Assembly: GCA_963813435.1 (NCBI GenBank)
Contig: CAWEYY010000002.1
Location: forward strand, 310,001-374,000
DNA: 64,000 bases
From: AC-32 sp963813435
GTDB lineage: Bacteria > Actinomycetota > Thermoleophilia > Gaiellales > Gaiellaceae
Reading direction: 5' to 3'
In this document: in pieces, positions 61,506 through 64,000 of the stretch
Numbering within the stretch: the first letter of the stretch is position 1
Layout: each line of letters starts with the position of its first letter
Notes under the pieces: generated by a model
What the model was told of the DNA's origin: nothing
Database searches by the model: none
What the model saw: only the letters and a program-made list of their open reading frames with translations
Made by a program: the position numbers and the translations under genes

Positions 61506-63151
61506 GCGCGGCCGCCTTCGAGGACGACCACGCGGTCGGCCCGCTGGGCCAGCTCGGGCCGGTGCGCCAGCACGAGCACCGTGCGGCCGGAGCTCAGCCG
61601 CTCGACGGCGTCCGCCACCGCCTCGGCGTTCGCGGGGTCGAGGTCGGCCGTCGGCTCGTCGAGGATCACAAACGGCGCGTCGCGGAGGAACGCACGGGCA
61701 AGCGCAAGGCGTCGGCGCTCGCCCGCCGAGATCGGCCGGCCCCCGTCGCCCACGACGGTCTCGTAGCCCTCGGGCAGCGCGCAGATGAACGAGTCCGCGC
61801 CGGCGAGCTCGGCCGCCTCGCGCACGCGTCCGTCCGGGGCCGAGGGATCGCCGAGCCGGATGTTCTCGGCGACGGTGCCGCGCACGAGCGACGAGTGCTG
61901 CGGCACCCACGCCACGAGTCGCCGCCAGGCGGCGGTGTCGCAGCCGGCGAGGTCGGTGCCGTCGACGCTGATGCGACCGGCCGTGGGCTCGACGAGCCGG
62001 AGCAGGAGCGACGCGACTGTGCTCTTCCCCGCGCCGCTCTCGCCGACGAGCGCGACGGTCTCGCCCGGCGCGAGCTCGAGGTCGAGCCCGTCGAGGACGA
62101 CCTCGGGCCGGGCCGGATACGAGAACGAGACGCCCTCCATCCGCACCGGAACTGCGGCCGGGCTCGGCGGCGCCCCGGCTCCTCCGAGGCCGCTCTCGGC
62201 CGGGGCGTCCAGTAACGAGAAGATCCGCTCCGCGACCGCGGCCCCGTCCGCGCTCGCGTGGTACTCGGCCCCGAGGCGCCGGACCGGCAGGTATAGCTCC
62301 GGCGCGAGCACGAGCACAGTCAGCCCGGCCTGGAGGCCGATCCCGCCGTCCACGAGCCGCACGCCGACGGTCACGGCCACGAGCGCGACGCCGAGCGTCG
62401 CAGCCAGCTCGAGCACCGACCCGGAGAGGAAGCTCGCGCGAAGCGTCTTCATCGTCGCGCGCCGGTAGCGCTCGCTCACGTCGGCGATCGAGGCCGCCTG
62501 CTCGCGGCCGCGGTTGAACGCGCGCAGCGTCGGCAGCCCGCGCACGACGTCGAGGAAGTGCGCCGACAGCAGCCGCAGCGCGAGCCAGCGCTCACGCGTG
62601 CGAGCTTCGGTGTAGCGCCCGATCAGCCACATGAAGACCGGCACGAGCGGCAGCGTCAGCAGCAGGACCAGCGCGGACTCGACGTCGATCCAGGCGACCC
62701 AGCCGAGGACGACGAGCGGCACGAGGCAGGCAAGCACGACCTGCGGGAGGTAGCGGGCGAAGTACGACTCGAGCGCGTCGATCCCCTGCACGGCTGCGGC
62801 CGCGATCTCGCCGGCCTCGACGCCGTCCAGCGCGGCGGGCTGTGCTCGGAGCCTCCGCGACACTAGCGCCATCCGCAGCTCCGAGAGAACGGTCGTCGCC
62901 GCGCGCCGGCCGGCGACCTCGAACGACCACGCGCACGCACCGCGCGCCGCGAACGCGAGCGCGAGCAGCACGAGCTCGGCCCACACGTCGCCCAGCGACG
63001 CGCCGTGAAACGCGCGCGAGACGATCCAGGCGAGCAGCGAGGCCTGGATGAGGACGAGCGCCGTCGTCAGGAGGCCGATCGCGACGTCGACGCCGAGCAG
63101 CGTCCGCGCCGGGCGCGCCTGCCGCAGGAGTCGCCGGTCGATGGCGGGCAT
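61502..63151 (-). CDS. cydD: ABC exporter subunit CydD
   Basis: 549 residues from ATG 63149-63151. Six membrane helices, then an ATPase with Walker A VGESGAGKSTVA near 357 and LDEPTADLDPAN. The signature motif reads ISAGERRRLALARAF rather than the usual LSGGQ, an allowed but less common form. It pairs with CydC. It starts four bases after cydB, giving the order cydB-cydD-cydC. Confidence 0.93.
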   Translation of the reverse strand: MPAIDRRLLRQARPARTLLGVDVAIGLLTTALVLIQASLLAWIVSRAFHGASLGDVWAELVLLALAFAARGACAWSFEVAGRRAATTVLSELRMALVSRRLRAQPAALDGVEAGEIAAAAVQGIDALESYFARYLPQVVLACLVPLVVLGWVAWIDVESALVLLLTLPLVPVFMWLIGRYTEARTRERWLALRLLSAHFLDVVRGLPTLRAFNRGREQAASIADVSERYRRATMKTLRASFLSGSVLELAATLGVALVAVTVGVRLVDGGIGLQAGLTVLVLAPELYLPVRRLGAEYHASADGAAVAERIFSLLDAPAESGLGGAGAPPSPAAVPVRMEGVSFSYPARPEVVLDGLDLELAPGETVALVGESGAGKSTVASLLLRLVEPTAGRISVDGTDLAGCDTAAWRRLVAWVPQHSSLVRGTVAENIRLGDPSAPDGRVREAAELAGADSFICALPEGYETVVGDGGRPISAGERRRLALARAFLRDAPFVILDEPTADLDPANAEAVADAVERLSSGRTVLVLAHRPELAQRADRVVVLEGGRA

Positions 63152-63155
63152 CGCC

Positions 63156-64000
63156 TCAGCCGGTCGGCGAGTCGCCCGTCTTCGACGCGAGGGACTCGAC
63201 AGGCGAGCGCGGAGGCTCCTCCCCGCCCACCCGCGCCCGGAAGACGTGGTACGTCCAGCCCTGGTAGAGCAGGACGATCGGCGTGCAGATCAGCGCGACG
63301 ACGGTCATCACCGCAAGCGTGTAGTGCTGCGAAGCGGTGCTCTCGACGGTCAGGCTGTTCGCGAAATCGGTGCTCGAGACCATCACGCGCGGGTAGAGCC
63401 CCGTGAAGACCGTCGCGACCACGAGCACGGCGCCGAGGGCGGTCATCGCGAACGCCCATGCGCTCCTCCCCGTGAAGACGAAGACGACCGCGAGGACAAG
63501 CGCCAGGATCCCCGCCGCGGCGGGCAGGATCGGCGGGAAGACGTCCTTGTCGTTGTGGTTGACCGCGACCTCGACCGTCAATGCGAGGAAGCCCCCGGCC
63601 GCGACGGCCGCGGCGACCGAGAGCGAGCGCGCCGCCGTCTTCGCCCGCTCACATAGGTCGCCGGTCGTGCGCAGCGTGAGGAACGTCGCCCCGTGGCAGG
63701 CGAACAGCAGCACGACGGCGACACCTCCGAGAACGGTGTACAGGTTGAACAGATCCCAGAACGTCCCGGAGAAGTCGCCGGTCGAGTTGATCGGGACGCC
63801 GTAGAGCAGGGCCGAGAACGCCACGCCCCAGATCAGGGACGCGCCGAGGCTCCCGATCGTGTTGCACCAGAGCCAGGCCATCCGCCAGCGCGGGCTCTTC
63901 GCCTTCCCGCGCCACTCGAACGAGAGCACCCGGACGATCAGGAAGAAGAGGAGCAGCAGGAGGGCGATGTAGAAGCCCGAGAACATCGTCGCGTACCAGG
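63156..64000 (-). CDS. cydB: cytochrome bd ubiquinol oxidase subunit II, C-terminal part
   Basis: The reading frame is open to the right window edge; the last visible codons read WYATMFSGF, a conserved internal position, so about 90 N-terminal residues are missing. The visible part has six or more membrane helices with RWRMAWLWCNTIGSLGASLIWG and a loop ESTASQHYTLAVM. It is the partner of CydA in the O2-scavenging terminal oxidase. CydA lies presumably just upstream, outside the window. Confidence 0.93.
   Translation of the reverse strand, partial: WYATMFSGFYIALLLLLFFLIVRVLSFEWRGKAKSPRWRMAWLWCNTIGSLGASLIWGVAFSALLYGVPINSTGDFSGTFWDLFNLYTVLGGVAVVLLFACHGATFLTLRTTGDLCERAKTAARSLSVAAAVAAGGFLALTVEVAVNHNDKDVFPPILPAAAGILALVLAVVFVFTGRSAWAFAMTALGAVLVVATVFTGLYPRVMVSSTDFANSLTVESTASQHYTLAVMTVVALICTPIVLLYQGWTYHVFRARVGGEEPPRSPVESLASKTGDSPTG

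Overview
This 64 kb window is high-GC (roughly 70 percent) chromosomal DNA from an actinobacterium. Gene content and order (YceD, PPAT, RsmD and RecG in a row; RibD-RibE-RibBA-RibH; Asp23 next to a DAK-type kinase; an acVLRF1 release factor; class III cyclase fused to an ATPase; GTG and TTG starts; leaderless-looking promoters) suggest the Thermoleophilia branch (Gaiella/Solirubrobacter-like). That assignment is inference from gene style, not from a marker gene. No rRNA, tRNA, CRISPR, transposase or prophage was seen.

Layout. 1-312: start of an ABC-F ATPase. 529-3271: a two-component system flanked by two small secreted proteins with His/Asp-rich tails. 3268-8492 (minus): YceD, nitroreductase-like, DivIVA-like, hypothetical, coaD, rsmD, recG. 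8721-12398 (plus): a tightly overlapping redox operon of two small membrane proteins, ApbE, a haem membrane reductase, a 3Fe-4S ferredoxin and a ferredoxin reductase. 12395-16036 (minus): rpmB, Asp23, FakA, a stand-alone receiver, FakB (DegV). 16065-25137 (minus): a priA-def-fmt-rsmB-rpe-ribD-ribE-ribBA-ribH cluster. 25190-26469 (plus): DtxR-type regulator and polysaccharide deacetylase. 26466-35667 (minus): DAHP synthase, tyrA, aroA, cmk, der, gpsA, a DUF3352 lipoprotein and metK. 35706-39068 (plus): trpS and a large secreted phosphoesterase. 39132-43996 (minus): pseudouridine synthase, scpB, a frameshifted scpA, lgt, a hypothetical, anti-sigma and ECF sigma; a GYD protein lies on plus. 44087-54336: mostly minus, with a cupin remnant, two VOC proteins, dnaE, a methyltransferase lacking a start, an acVLRF1 factor and a very large cyclase/ATPase/TPR regulator. 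54522-55558 (plus): a low-GC, Lys-rich small protein followed by a haem-oxygenase-like di-iron enzyme. 55559-55945: hairpin-rich non-coding DNA. 55946-64000: DNA glycosylase-like protein, aminotransferase, two small proteins, dihydrolipoamide dehydrogenase, then cydB-cydD-cydC.

How the genes work together. Most of the window is core metabolism: riboflavin/FMN supply, aromatic amino acid synthesis, translation start and N-terminal processing (fmt, def), replication (dnaE, priA, recG), chromosome condensation (scpAB), and respiration (cytochrome bd). Riboflavin synthesis and ApbE both bear on flavin use.

Most interesting signals: (1) two families of interspersed palindromic repeats, three copies each, one of which supplies the coding 3-prime end of two genes; (2) the atypical-composition small protein plus HDO enzyme pair, a candidate undescribed peptide-modification or small-molecule system; (3) small secreted proteins ending in His-Gly-acidic tails at the two-component and redox loci; (4) a lumazine synthase with a long acidic N-terminal extension; (5) five convergent gene pairs whose stop codons share one CTAG; (6) several damaged genes (scpA, a cupin, a methyltransferase).
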